In this document: positions 1 to 5,494 of the stretch, one piece after another
Position numbering within the stretch: the stretch's first letter is position 1
How the letters are laid out: every line of letters begins with the position of its first letter
NCBI GenBank assembly: GCA_002428405.1
Contig: DIWD01000077.1
Span: 1 to 5,833, forward strand
From: a bacterium UBA6115
Lineage (GTDB): Bacteria > Bacillota_A > Clostridia > Christensenellales > Aristaeellaceae
Direction: 5' to 3'
Length of the DNA stretch: 5,833 nucleotides
Program-made: the position numbers and the translations under genes
Notes under the pieces: model-generated
What the model was told of the DNA's origin: nothing
The model's database searches: none
The model's input: the letters and a program-made list of their open reading frames with translations, nothing else

Positions 1-458
1 CGGTGGAGGAGGATGCTGTCCACAGGCCCGGCGCGGAACAGATTTTCGGGAATCCGGCGAGGATCATTGAAACGGCTTTTAATGACGAACACGGAATTGA
101 TTTAAGACCTGGATATGTCCGGGCGACAACGTTCTGGCTGATCGATCAGGAGCGTTTCATTGGTGAAACCGGCATCAGACATGTGCTGACGCCTGCGCTT
201 CTTCAATACGGCGGCCACATTGGCTATGAGATCCGCTGGTCCGAGTCCCTAAAAGGATATGGAACGAAAATGCTGGCCATGGTCCTGCAGTTCTGCAAAG
301 AAGAGATGGGGCTGGAGAAAGTTCTGATCACCTGTGATGATGACAATATCGGTTCCATCAGGGTGATCCAGAAGAATGGCGGGGTCCTGGAGAACAAAGT
401 GATCAATTACCTTCAAAGAGGTATCGTCAATACAAGGCGGTACTGGATTGCCCTATAA
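1..458 (+). CDS. GNAT family N-acetyltransferase, 5'-truncated by window edge
   Basis: This is the C-terminal part of a predicted acetyltransferase that would move an acetyl group from acetyl-CoA to an unknown amine in the cytoplasm. About 151 residues are visible. The frame is open to the window edge, and the GTG at position 3 is probably an internal valine, because relatives carry some 30-50 more N-terminal residues. Numbering from that codon, the GYVRATTFWLID strand (37-48), the IGETGIRH strand (53-60), the GGHIGYEIR strand (70-78), the acetyl-CoA loop SLKGYG (82-87) and the VLITCDDDN/NGG region (107-127) follow the pattern I recall for the COG3981-type GNAT proteins. The protein ends in the usual RYWIAL-like tail, so the 3' end is intact. 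The substrate cannot be told. A degraded second copy of its central region lies at 1195-1257. Confidence 0.88.
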   Translation, partial: VEEDAVHRPGAEQIFGNPARIIETAFNDEHGIDLRPGYVRATTFWLIDQERFIGETGIRHVLTPALLQYGGHIGYEIRWSESLKGYGTKMLAMVLQFCKEEMGLEKVLITCDDDNIGSIRVIQKNGGVLENKVINYLQRGIVNTRRYWIAL

Positions 459-709
459 AGTCTGGTTTATATATTACAGCGATATCCTGTATTCTGCGTT
501 TCATTCCGCGCGGATATGCAACGGCTCCAAACACTCGCATTTATCCCCAAAACCAAGAAGAATATTGTAGCAGTATTCGTTCTGTATGAAAGGAAAACGA
601 ACAATGCAATGCTCATTGCCGTCTGGCAGAATGTCTTTAAAAGTGCGATAATCAAGTGCCCTGTCCGTAACAAGTAAGCAAACAAATCAACCGATGAGGG
701 GGAGTCACC

Positions 710-1204
710 ATGCAGAAGAAAGCCTTGGTAATAATCGATATTCAAAATGACATCACAAAGAATTACAAGGATGTTATTGGCCCAATCAATCAGGCCATCG
801 ATTGGGCAGCGAGTAAAGATATTCATGTGATTTATATCAGGCATGAGAATTTATCAGCCGGCACGAGGACTTTCAAGCCCAATACACATGGGTCCGAATT
901 GGTTTCAGACTTGAAAATCGTATCGAAAAATGTGTTTACGAAATACAAGGGAAACGCATTAAGCAGTGAAGAATTCACAGACTTTATCGGTAAAAATGAA
1001 ATATGTGAATTCTACATAGCAGGAGCGGATGCCGTTGCATGTGTCAAATCAACCTGTTACAACCTATGCAAAGCAAATTATGGCGTTCATGTCCTGTCAG
1101 ATTGCGTTACCAGTTATGATAAAAGAAAAATTGACGAAATGCTGCGTTACTATGAGAGCATAGGGAGCAGAATTATTTGTCTGAATGACTTATTGGCTGG
1201 ATAA
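710..1204 (+). CDS. Isochorismatase-family cysteine hydrolase
   Basis: This is a 164-residue cytoplasmic hydrolase of the isochorismatase/nicotinamidase fold. The triad expected for the family is present: Asp10 in the VIIDIQND strand, Lys78 in TKYKGNAL, and the nucleophile Cys111 in GADAVACVKST, where the residue pair before the cysteine corresponds to the family's cis-peptide. The length is close to the short members of the family, which usually have 170-200 residues. The start is set by GAGGGGGAG at 696-704, five bases before ATG. The substrate (nicotinamide, isochorismate, a carbamoyl or other amide) cannot be read from sequence. The 251-base gap before it (459-709) shows no convincing promoter or gene. 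The gene is clearly AT-richer than the exporter genes downstream, which hints at separate acquisition. Its final codons GCT GGA TAA fall inside a fragment of another acetyltransferase gene, so the original C-terminus may have been replaced. Confidence 0.9.
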   Translation: MQKKALVIIDIQNDITKNYKDVIGPINQAIDWAASKDIHVIYIRHENLSAGTRTFKPNTHGSELVSDLKIVSKNVFTKYKGNALSSEEFTDFIGKNEICEFYIAGADAVACVKSTCYNLCKANYGVHVLSDCVTSYDKRKIDEMLRYYESIGSRIICLNDLLAG

Positions 1205-1257
1205 AGTGCTGATCACCTGTGATGATGGCAATTTGTCTTCCTTGTAAAGTCATCCGT
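1195..1257 (+). pseudogene. Remnant of a second GNAT acetyltransferase gene
   Basis: Positions 1195-1232 match 310-347 of the first gene at 35 of 38 bases, in the same orientation. Read in frame from 1197, the fragment gives LDKVLITCDDGN, against LEKVLITCDDDN in the intact protein (residues 104-115). The match then weakens: after TCC at 1239-1241 an extra base appears to shift the frame, a stop TAA stands at 1245-1247, and AAAGTCATCC at 1248-1257 still resembles AGGGTGATCC of the intact gene. The rest of the gene is gone on both sides. The fragment supplies the stop codon of the hydrolase gene. It is too short to be functional as an acetyltransferase. Confidence 0.75.
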
Positions 1258-1314
1258 ATTCTGAGCTTTCAAGATTGCTGAACGGCTTGAAGATTATCTC
1301 ATATTTTAATTACC

Positions 1315-1341
1315 GGCCTCTTCATTTGGGGCCTTTTCTTT
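1315..1341 (+). terminator. Intrinsic terminator after the hydrolase gene
   Basis: GGCCTC at 1315-1320 and GGGGCC at 1328-1333 form a six-pair stem with one G-T pair and a seven-base loop. The T-rich run TTTTCTTT follows directly at 1334-1341. It lies about 110 bases after the hydrolase stop, beyond the acetyltransferase remnant, and separates that transcript from the exporter operon. It has no matching T-run for the opposite strand. Confidence 0.7.
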
Positions 1342-1494
1342 CCATCCAAAAGAGCGCAGATTCTTTCGGCCTGGTCATTGTATTCCTTATTGAAGGAAGC
1401 TCAGGCAATGAGCTGAAGATGAGCAAAAGCAATGGTAACTTGCAGACATTGAACGTGCTGTCCCAACGAACAGCAAATTTTATTGAAAAATCTC
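1342..1494. other. Non-coding stretch with two adjacent stem-loops
   Basis: I see no gene here. A weak open frame with a TTG start runs across the terminator, the promoter and part of the operator, and its product resembles nothing I know. The clear structure is a pair of neighbouring perfect inverted repeats: TTCCTT (1383-1388) with AAGGAA (1393-1398) around a four-base loop, and AGCTCA (1398-1403) with TGAGCT (1409-1414) around a five-base loop. They share base 1398, so only one can be fully paired at a time. Neither has a T-run. The A/T-rich tract at about 1476-1491 just before the -35 box could act as an UP element. Confidence 0.4.
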
Positions 1495-1523
1495 TTGACA
1501 GATCCATTTTGCCTTGCCATAAT
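1495..1523 (+). promoter_or_regulatory. Sigma-A type promoter of the exporter operon
   Basis: A perfect -35 box TTGACA (1495-1500) is followed by a 17-base spacer and the -10 box CATAAT (1518-1523), five of six to consensus. Transcription should start near 1530, inside the operator that follows. An AT-rich tract lies just upstream of the -35 box. This is the only strong promoter I find in the window, and it is placed to drive the five genes from 1579 to 4821. Confidence 0.85.
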
Positions 1524-1554
1524 TAGACCAACCGGTTTAGACCACTCGGTCTAA
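1523..1554. promoter_or_regulatory. Tandem overlapping operator, probably for the TetR-type repressor
   Basis: Two palindromes with four-base spacers overlap by two bases. The upstream one is TAGACC (1524-1529), AACC, GGTTTA (1534-1539), with one mismatch between arms. The downstream one is TTAGACC (1537-1543), ACTC, GGTCTAA (1548-1554), with perfect seven-base arms. Their centres are 14 bases apart. The pair starts at the last base of the -10 box and covers the expected transcription start, so a bound protein would block the promoter. Palindromes of this length are typical of TetR-family repressors, and one is encoded in the same operon. That this repressor is the one that binds is inference. 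Confidence 0.8.
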
Positions 1555-1562
1555 CCCATTCG

Positions 1563-1570
1563 AAAGGAGG
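1563..1570 (+). promoter_or_regulatory. Strong ribosome binding site of the small membrane protein
   Basis: AAAGGAGG is a near-perfect Shine-Dalgarno sequence, eight bases before the ATG at 1579. It is the strongest site in the operon and is the main reason to accept the short frame that follows as a real gene. An ATG at 1571 directly abuts it and is too close to be used. Confidence 0.8.
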
Positions 1571-1578
1571 ATGACGCG

Positions 1579-1704
1579 ATGGAATGGTGGGTATGGGCGC
1601 TGATTGCCGTCGGCGTTTTGGTTCTGGGTTATTTGAAAGTAAAGGTGCTGGGGAGCCTCCTAAAGAAAAAGAAAAAGAGTCCCCAGATGAAGGATGAGGA
1701 TTGA
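1579..1704 (+). CDS. Small single-span membrane protein (41 residues), unknown function
   Basis: The frame is short but has every mark of a gene: a near-perfect ribosome binding site eight bases upstream, a place directly behind the operon promoter and operator, and a protein-like sequence. The product starts MEWWVW and has one hydrophobic segment of about 17 residues (3-19, tryptophans at 3, 4 and 6). A basic stretch follows with Lys20 and Lys22 and five lysines in a row at 29-33, and the tail is acidic (KDED, 38-41). The positive-inside rule predicts the N-terminus outside and the lysine-rich tail in the cytoplasm. I do not recognise the family. Its position before the repressor and exporter genes suggests an accessory subunit, a membrane sensor or a regulator of the exporter, but that is inference. 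The next gene begins 47 bases later, after a short inverted repeat, GACTG (1710-1714) with CAGTC (1726-1730). Confidence 0.75.
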   Translation: MEWWVWALIAVGVLVLGYLKVKVLGSLLKKKKKSPQMKDED

Positions 1705-1751
1705 CGGCAGACTGCTCAAAAAGTTCAGTCAGGAAGGCGTGAGAATGCGGA

Positions 1752-2453
1752 ATGAAGAGAACCTTTGAGCCGCAGCAGCTGACAGGGGACAATAATCCCC
1801 TGCCGCGCTTCCCGCAATTGTATGAAGCCGCGCTGGATGAGTTCTCAGAGAAATCCTGGGCTCAGGCCTCGCTCAACGACATCCTGAAGCGGGCGGGGAT
1901 GAGCAAGGGCAGCCTCTATCACCATTTTGGGGACAAGTTCGGGCTGTACCTGGCGCTGATGGACATGATCGCCAAAAAGAAGTCTGAGTTCTTCCTCCCC
2001 CGGCTGCAGGGGCTTTCCCCGGGCGGGGATTTCTTCCAGGCCGTCAAGCTGCTCAGCCGGGAAATGATGGCCTTTATGTTTCAGGACAAGCGGATGTACA
2101 ACCTCACCTCCCGGCTGCTTTCCGAGGAACCGGAACTGATAAAGCGGCTGACGGCGTGCTTCCCGGGTGAAAAGAACAGGATGCTTGAGGCGCTGGCGGA
2201 CAGCGCCGTTGCCGCAGGCCAGATCGACGCGCGATTCACACCGGAGTTCGTGCGCAGGATGCTGGACATCCTGTTCTCCAACCTCCACCTGTTGCCCGGC
2301 ATCAGCGGCACGCAAGATACCTTCGGCCAGCTGGAACTGGCGCTGGACATGATGCAGTACGGGCTGTGCGGGCCCCGGGGAGAGAATGGCGGGAGCCTTT
2401 CTCCCCTGCCTCCTGAGACGCTATCCACACAAAAGGAGCAAAACATACCATGA
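1752..2453 (+). CDS. TetR/AcrR-family transcriptional repressor
   Basis: This is a 233-residue DNA-binding repressor, probably of its own operon. The N-terminal domain has the TetR pattern: helix 1 around LYEAALDEFSEKSW (23-36), then the helix-turn-helix ASLNDILKRAGMSKGSLYHHFGDK (39-62), with the recognition helix near SKGSLYHHF (51-59). The rest, about 70-210, is a helical ligand-binding and dimerisation domain that does not reveal its ligand. The start is fixed by an in-frame stop at 1740-1742, so ATG 1752 is the first usable start. Its ribosome binding site is poor: AGGAAGG at 1731-1737 lies 14 bases away and fits better to a seven-codon frame at 1745-1768. The stop TGA overlaps the ATG of the ATPase gene (ATGA, 2450-2453). 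The tail after about residue 212 is low in structure and contains a strong hairpin and the next gene's ribosome binding site. Confidence 0.93.
   Translation: MKRTFEPQQLTGDNNPLPRFPQLYEAALDEFSEKSWAQASLNDILKRAGMSKGSLYHHFGDKFGLYLALMDMIAKKKSEFFLPRLQGLSPGGDFFQAVKLLSREMMAFMFQDKRMYNLTSRLLSEEPELIKRLTACFPGEKNRMLEALADSAVAAGQIDARFTPEFVRRMLDILFSNLHLLPGISGTQDTFGQLELALDMMQYGLCGPRGENGGSLSPLPPETLSTQKEQNIP
2377..2406 (+). other. Strong hairpin near the 3' end of the repressor gene
   Basis: GGGGAGA (2377-2383) and TCTCCCC (2400-2406) are perfect complements. An inner GGC (2388-2390) and GCC (2395-2397) can pair around GGGA. No T-run follows, so it is not an ordinary terminator. It lies about 27 bases before the AAGGAG site (2433-2438) of the ATPase gene and could act in RNA processing, stability or translation of the downstream genes. 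Confidence 0.4.
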
Positions 2454-3310
2454 CAAACGCGTTCACCGTCAAAAACCTGTCCTACCGTTATCCGAAAGCC
2501 AAACAGGACGCCGTCGCGGGGCTGGACTTTGAGGTACGGGAAGGTGAAATCTTTGGTCTGCTGGGCCCCTCAGGCGCCGGCAAGTCCACCACGCAGAAGA
2601 TCCTCACCAAGCTGCTGGAGGATTACAGGGGCAGCATCCAGTGTTTCGGGGAGGACCTGCGCAAAACCGGCAAGGCCTATTACGAGCAGATCGGCGTGGG
2701 GTTTGAGATGCCGGTGCACTTCACCAAGCTTACCGCGATGGAGAACCTGCGCTTCTTCCAAAGCTTTTACAAAAAAACAGCCGGCATTGAAGAGCTTCTC
2801 ACCCGCGTGGGCCTGTGGGAATACCGCGACATACGGGTCGGGGAGTATTCAAAGGGGATGAAGGTCCGGCTGAACTTTGTGCGCGCGATGATCAACGCGC
2901 CGCGCATCCTGTTCCTGGACGAGGTCACCAACGGTCTGGACCCGGCGAATGCCCGGATCATCAAGGACATGATCGCGCAGTTCAGGGACGGCGGCGGCAC
3001 GGTGTTCCTGACCACGCACCTGATGAGTGACGTGGAGCAGCTGTGCGACCGCGTGGCCTTCTGCGTACAGGGGAAGCTGGCGGAGGTATCAACGCCGCGG
3101 GAACTCAAACTGCGTTACGGCGTCCGCGAGGTCACCGTCGAGTACCGCGAGGCGGGAAAGGTGGAACGCCGCAGTTTCCCGATGGAGAACATCGGCGCGG
3201 ACCCGGAGTTCCTAAGCTGCCTGAAGGACAGAGAGATTGAAACCATCCACAGCGGGGAAACCAGCATGGAGGATATCTTCATCCGTGTCACGGGGGTGAA
3301 GGTGGTATGA
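2450..3310 (+). CDS. ABC exporter ATP-binding protein
   Basis: This 286-residue ATPase would power the two permeases encoded next. It shows Walker A GPSGAGKST (39-47), the signature EYSKGMKVRL (132-141, YSKGM in place of LSGGQ), Walker B ILFLDE (153-158) with catalytic Glu158, the D-loop NGLDP (161-165) and the switch His190 in TTHL. At the Q-loop the usual glutamine is replaced by Glu86 (GVGFEMP); I recall similar GVxFExP forms in related Clostridia exporters, so this may be a subfamily trait. Residues from about 200 form the C-terminal extension common in DrrA-like and multidrug ATPases. Translation is probably coupled to the repressor gene through ATGA, helped by AAGGAG at 2433-2438. The ATPase plus two separate permeases recalls the mycobacterial Rv2686c-Rv2688c fluoroquinolone exporter layout, but the substrate here is unknown. 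Confidence 0.95.
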   Translation: MTNAFTVKNLSYRYPKAKQDAVAGLDFEVREGEIFGLLGPSGAGKSTTQKILTKLLEDYRGSIQCFGEDLRKTGKAYYEQIGVGFEMPVHFTKLTAMENLRFFQSFYKKTAGIEELLTRVGLWEYRDIRVGEYSKGMKVRLNFVRAMINAPRILFLDEVTNGLDPANARIIKDMIAQFRDGGGTVFLTTHLMSDVEQLCDRVAFCVQGKLAEVSTPRELKLRYGVREVTVEYREAGKVERRSFPMENIGADPEFLSCLKDREIETIHSGETSMEDIFIRVTGVKVV

Positions 3311-4026
3311 ACGCGTTCATCAGGCTGTTTAAGGGCGAAATAAAACGGATGGTGAGCTATAAGATCCTGCCGGTCGCCCTGGGGACCTCGCTGATCTGGG
3401 TAGCGATCTTCGCGCTGATGTCCGGCGAGGAAGCGCGGCGGTTCGCGTCCCTTCTGCTGTATATGGATTCCGGGCTGATGAGCCTGCTGCTCGCCGGCGC
3501 TTTCCACCACCTGGAGCGCACGGACGGCACAGTCAAGACCATGCTGGTGCTGCCGGTGCACACCGGAGTTATCCTGCTGGCCAAGGCGCTGGCGGCCGCG
3601 ATGCTGGGTCTGCTCTCCGCCCTGGTGGTCTCCCTGTCCCTGCTCTTCCTGCACGGCATCCGTTTGGACTATGCCCTCCTGGCGCTTTTCACCCTGCTCA
3701 CCGCCGCGGCCCACGCGGGCATCGGCCTGGCGCTGGCGTTGAGGAGCCGGGATTTCTCCGCGACCCTGGGCCTGGTGATGCTGTTCATGATGATCTCGCT
3801 GCTGCCGGTGCTCCTCGAGTTTGCAGGGGTGATTCCAAAATCCTTCTCCTGGGCCGTGCTGCTCTCGCCCTCCGGGGCCGCGACGGCGGCGCTGGATTAT
3901 GCCGCCGGCAACACGTCTGATCAGACGCGCGCTGCGCTGGGCGCCGCCTGGCTCGCGCTGATCGCGCTCACCCTTTACCGTTTCCCCGTACTCAGGCTGT
4001 TCAGGCGCCATGCCTGTGTGGAGTAG
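3307..4026 (+). CDS. ABC-2 type exporter permease, first subunit
   Basis: This 239-residue integral membrane protein has about six hydrophobic segments, near 20-39, 46-66, 88-114, 122-145, 152-174 and 208-226. It has a short basic N-terminus typical of ABC-2 permeases, and the cytoplasmic coupling motif ERTDGTVKTMLVLPV (70-84) resembles the family's E+xxGTlexLlvtP pattern. It would form half of the export channel with the next gene's product, driven by the ATPase. The ATG overlaps the ATPase stop as ATGA (3307-3310), so translation is likely coupled; GAAGG lies a few bases upstream. The protein is alanine- and leucine-rich and its codons are GC-rich, like those of its operon partners. No substrate can be named. 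Confidence 0.88.
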   Translation: MNAFIRLFKGEIKRMVSYKILPVALGTSLIWVAIFALMSGEEARRFASLLLYMDSGLMSLLLAGAFHHLERTDGTVKTMLVLPVHTGVILLAKALAAAMLGLLSALVVSLSLLFLHGIRLDYALLALFTLLTAAAHAGIGLALALRSRDFSATLGLVMLFMMISLLPVLLEFAGVIPKSFSWAVLLSPSGAATAALDYAAGNTSDQTRAALGAAWLALIALTLYRFPVLRLFRRHACVE

Positions 4027-4029
4027 GCT

Positions 4030-4821
4030 ATGAATAAATACGGAAGACTTCTGCGATACGAACTCAAGGGCATCCTGCGCGACCCCATCACCCTGATGAT
4101 GCTGGGGTTCCCGGTGATGCTGCTGGCCCTGTCCTGTTTTGTGTTCCCCCGGGTGATTGCGGGGCTGCCGCCGATGGAGGCGTATGCCGCCCGGACCGTT
4201 TCCCTGCTGATGGTGCTGTTCATCTCCGCTTTTGGCGGCATCATGGCCGGCTCGATGGCCGTCTTCCAGCTGCTGGACCATAAGGATGAGCACACCCTGC
4301 ATACCATCGCGGCGACGCCCCTGGGCCTGTCCGGCTATCTCCTCTTTAAAATGACCTATGTGCTGCTCTTATCCGTCCTGAGCGTGTTCCTGGTGCTCCA
4401 GGGCACCAAATGGCTGGCCGCGGACGCCTATGTGCTGATGGGCGAACGTCTGCTGGACCGGCTCAGCACGCCGCAGATCCTGGTGTACAGCCTGTCATCC
4501 GGCCTTCTGGCGCCCGTACTGGCATTGCTGCTGGGCGGAATGGCCAAAAACAAGGTGGAGGGCTTCGCGTGGATCAAGGGCTCCGGCCTGCTGGCCTTCA
4601 TCCCCATGCTGCTGGTCCTGCCGGCCTTCCAGGGCGCGCGGCAGTACATCCTGGGCATTTTCCCCAACTTCTGGTCCGCGAAGGGCCTCGCCGTGCTGCT
4701 GTTGAAGGACAGCGATCCCGCGAACCTGGGGTTCGGGCTGTATATGCTTTTCGGCGCGCTGTTCAGCCTGCTGCTACTGGCCGCCTCCTTCCGCCTGTTC
4801 CTGAGGAAACAGCAGTACTGA
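4030..4821 (+). CDS. ABC-2 type exporter permease, second subunit
   Basis: This 263-residue membrane protein has about six hydrophobic segments, near 20-40, 57-80, 103-124, 151-170, 186-200 and 234-257. The N-terminal stretch RYELKGILRDPITLMMLGFP (9-28) is the amphipathic lead-in helix seen in exporter permeases. DEHTLHTIAATPL (86-98) is the coupling motif corresponding to GTLExLxxTP, and KNKVEGFAWIKG (173-184) is a conserved-looking loop I associate with fluoroquinolone-exporter-like permeases. It probably pairs with the preceding permease. The gene starts three bases after the previous stop, with GTGGAG (4018-4023) as ribosome binding site. It is the last gene of the operon; I see no convincing terminator before the convergent gene at 4907. 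Confidence 0.88.
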   Translation: MNKYGRLLRYELKGILRDPITLMMLGFPVMLLALSCFVFPRVIAGLPPMEAYAARTVSLLMVLFISAFGGIMAGSMAVFQLLDHKDEHTLHTIAATPLGLSGYLLFKMTYVLLLSVLSVFLVLQGTKWLAADAYVLMGERLLDRLSTPQILVYSLSSGLLAPVLALLLGGMAKNKVEGFAWIKGSGLLAFIPMLLVLPAFQGARQYILGIFPNFWSAKGLAVLLLKDSDPANLGFGLYMLFGALFSLLLLAASFRLFLRKQQY

Positions 4822-4906
4822 GGCGTTCCCCCATGACGCAGAGGCGCTGCACAATCAAAATCCACGGGTGTCATTTTGCAGCATGATCCCGATAAAAAAC
4901 CGCTGT

Positions 4907-5473
4907 TCAGCCTGCCTGGTCCGCTTCCGGCTTTTCCCAGTAATAATTGACCATGTCCACCAGGCCGTGCACAGGATGGTCCACTGCTTTATATGTGATT
5001 CCTTCCCGGATAAAGCCGAGTTTTTCCAGCATCTTCTGAGAAGCCAGGTTAAAGGAAAACACTCCCGCGAGAAACAACTCCGTGCCCGCTTCCTGACAGC
5101 AATAATCCATGACAGCCTTCACTGCCTCCGTCGCGATTCCCTGCCTGCGGAAATCTTTGCTGATTGAATAGCCGAGTTCCAACGCGGGAACACCGCGCCC
5201 TGGGGGCGGCGGCTCCATCACATGGAGGTTCCCAGCCACCTCACCTGTGCTTCTGACTATAATGGAAAAACGGCCAGGATCCTGTACGAACTGCCTGACA
5301 AGGCCATTAAATCCTTCGTCCATCGCAAGAACCGGCGCATAACCGCCATTATCGCTGCAAGTGTCAGGATCGCTCCTCAACGCGAACAGGCCGGCCGCGT
5401 CCTTTTCCGAAAAACGCCTGATGATCAGGCGTTGGGTGCTGATGGACATTTCGGCGATCCGCTCCATTGTCAT
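4907..5473 (-). CDS. RimJ/RimL-type GNAT N-acetyltransferase
   Basis: This is a 188-residue acetyltransferase of the Acetyltransf_3 / COG1670 type, cytoplasmic and acetyl-CoA dependent. The order of elements is as expected: the opening TQRLIIRRFSEKDAAGLFAL (13-32), the central beta strands with GNLHV (81-85), LELGYSI (98-104), the acetyl-CoA loop RRQGIA (109-114), and the NLASQKMLEKLGF helix and strand near 145-157, where an asparagine and the LGF motif are typical. The substrate may be a protein N-terminus or a small amine; sequence does not decide. I place the start at ATG 5473 because GGAGG (5479-5483 on the minus strand) lies five bases upstream. The GTG at 5476 would be too close and the ATG at 5467 rather far. 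The gene follows the exodeoxyribonuclease gene by 21 bases and is probably co-transcribed with it. T6 on the minus strand shortly after its stop follows only a weak stem. Confidence 0.9.
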   Translation of the reverse strand: MTMERIAEMSISTQRLIIRRFSEKDAAGLFALRSDPDTCSDNGGYAPVLAMDEGFNGLVRQFVQDPGRFSIIVRSTGEVAGNLHVMEPPPPGRGVPALELGYSISKDFRRQGIATEAVKAVMDYCCQEAGTELFLAGVFSFNLASQKMLEKLGFIREGITYKAVDHPVHGLVDMVNYYWEKPEADQAG

Positions 5474-5494
5474 CACTGCCTCCAGGTTTTTTAT

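Noticed and set aside
616..652. Promoter for the hydrolase gene (TTGCCG with GATAAT)
   Set aside because: The spacing of 25 bases is far from the usual 17, and no better pair of boxes was found in 459-709.
467..844. Possible 125-residue hydrophobic protein on the minus strand
   Set aside because: It overlaps the N-terminal part of the well-supported hydrolase gene on the other strand, has no convincing start site and no recognisable motif.
310..1232. Direct repeats as the ends of a mobile element carrying the hydrolase
   Set aside because: The repeats are coding sequence of an acetyltransferase with mismatches, and there is no transposase, integrase or terminal inverted repeat between them.
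1275..1526. Possible 83-residue protein on the plus strand
   Set aside because: It has a TTG start without a good ribosome site, runs through an intrinsic terminator and the operon promoter, and resembles no protein I know.
3115..4302. Long 395-residue frame on the minus strand
   Set aside because: It is the antisense shadow of GC-rich ATPase and permease genes; its product is low-complexity, rich in Gln, Arg, Gly and His, with no domain.
4822..4906. Terminator for the exporter operon or the convergent acetyltransferase gene
   Set aside because: GCAG/CTGC (4838-4850) has only four pairs and no T-run. On the minus strand a T6 run follows only a four-pair stem with a two-base loop, too weak to call.
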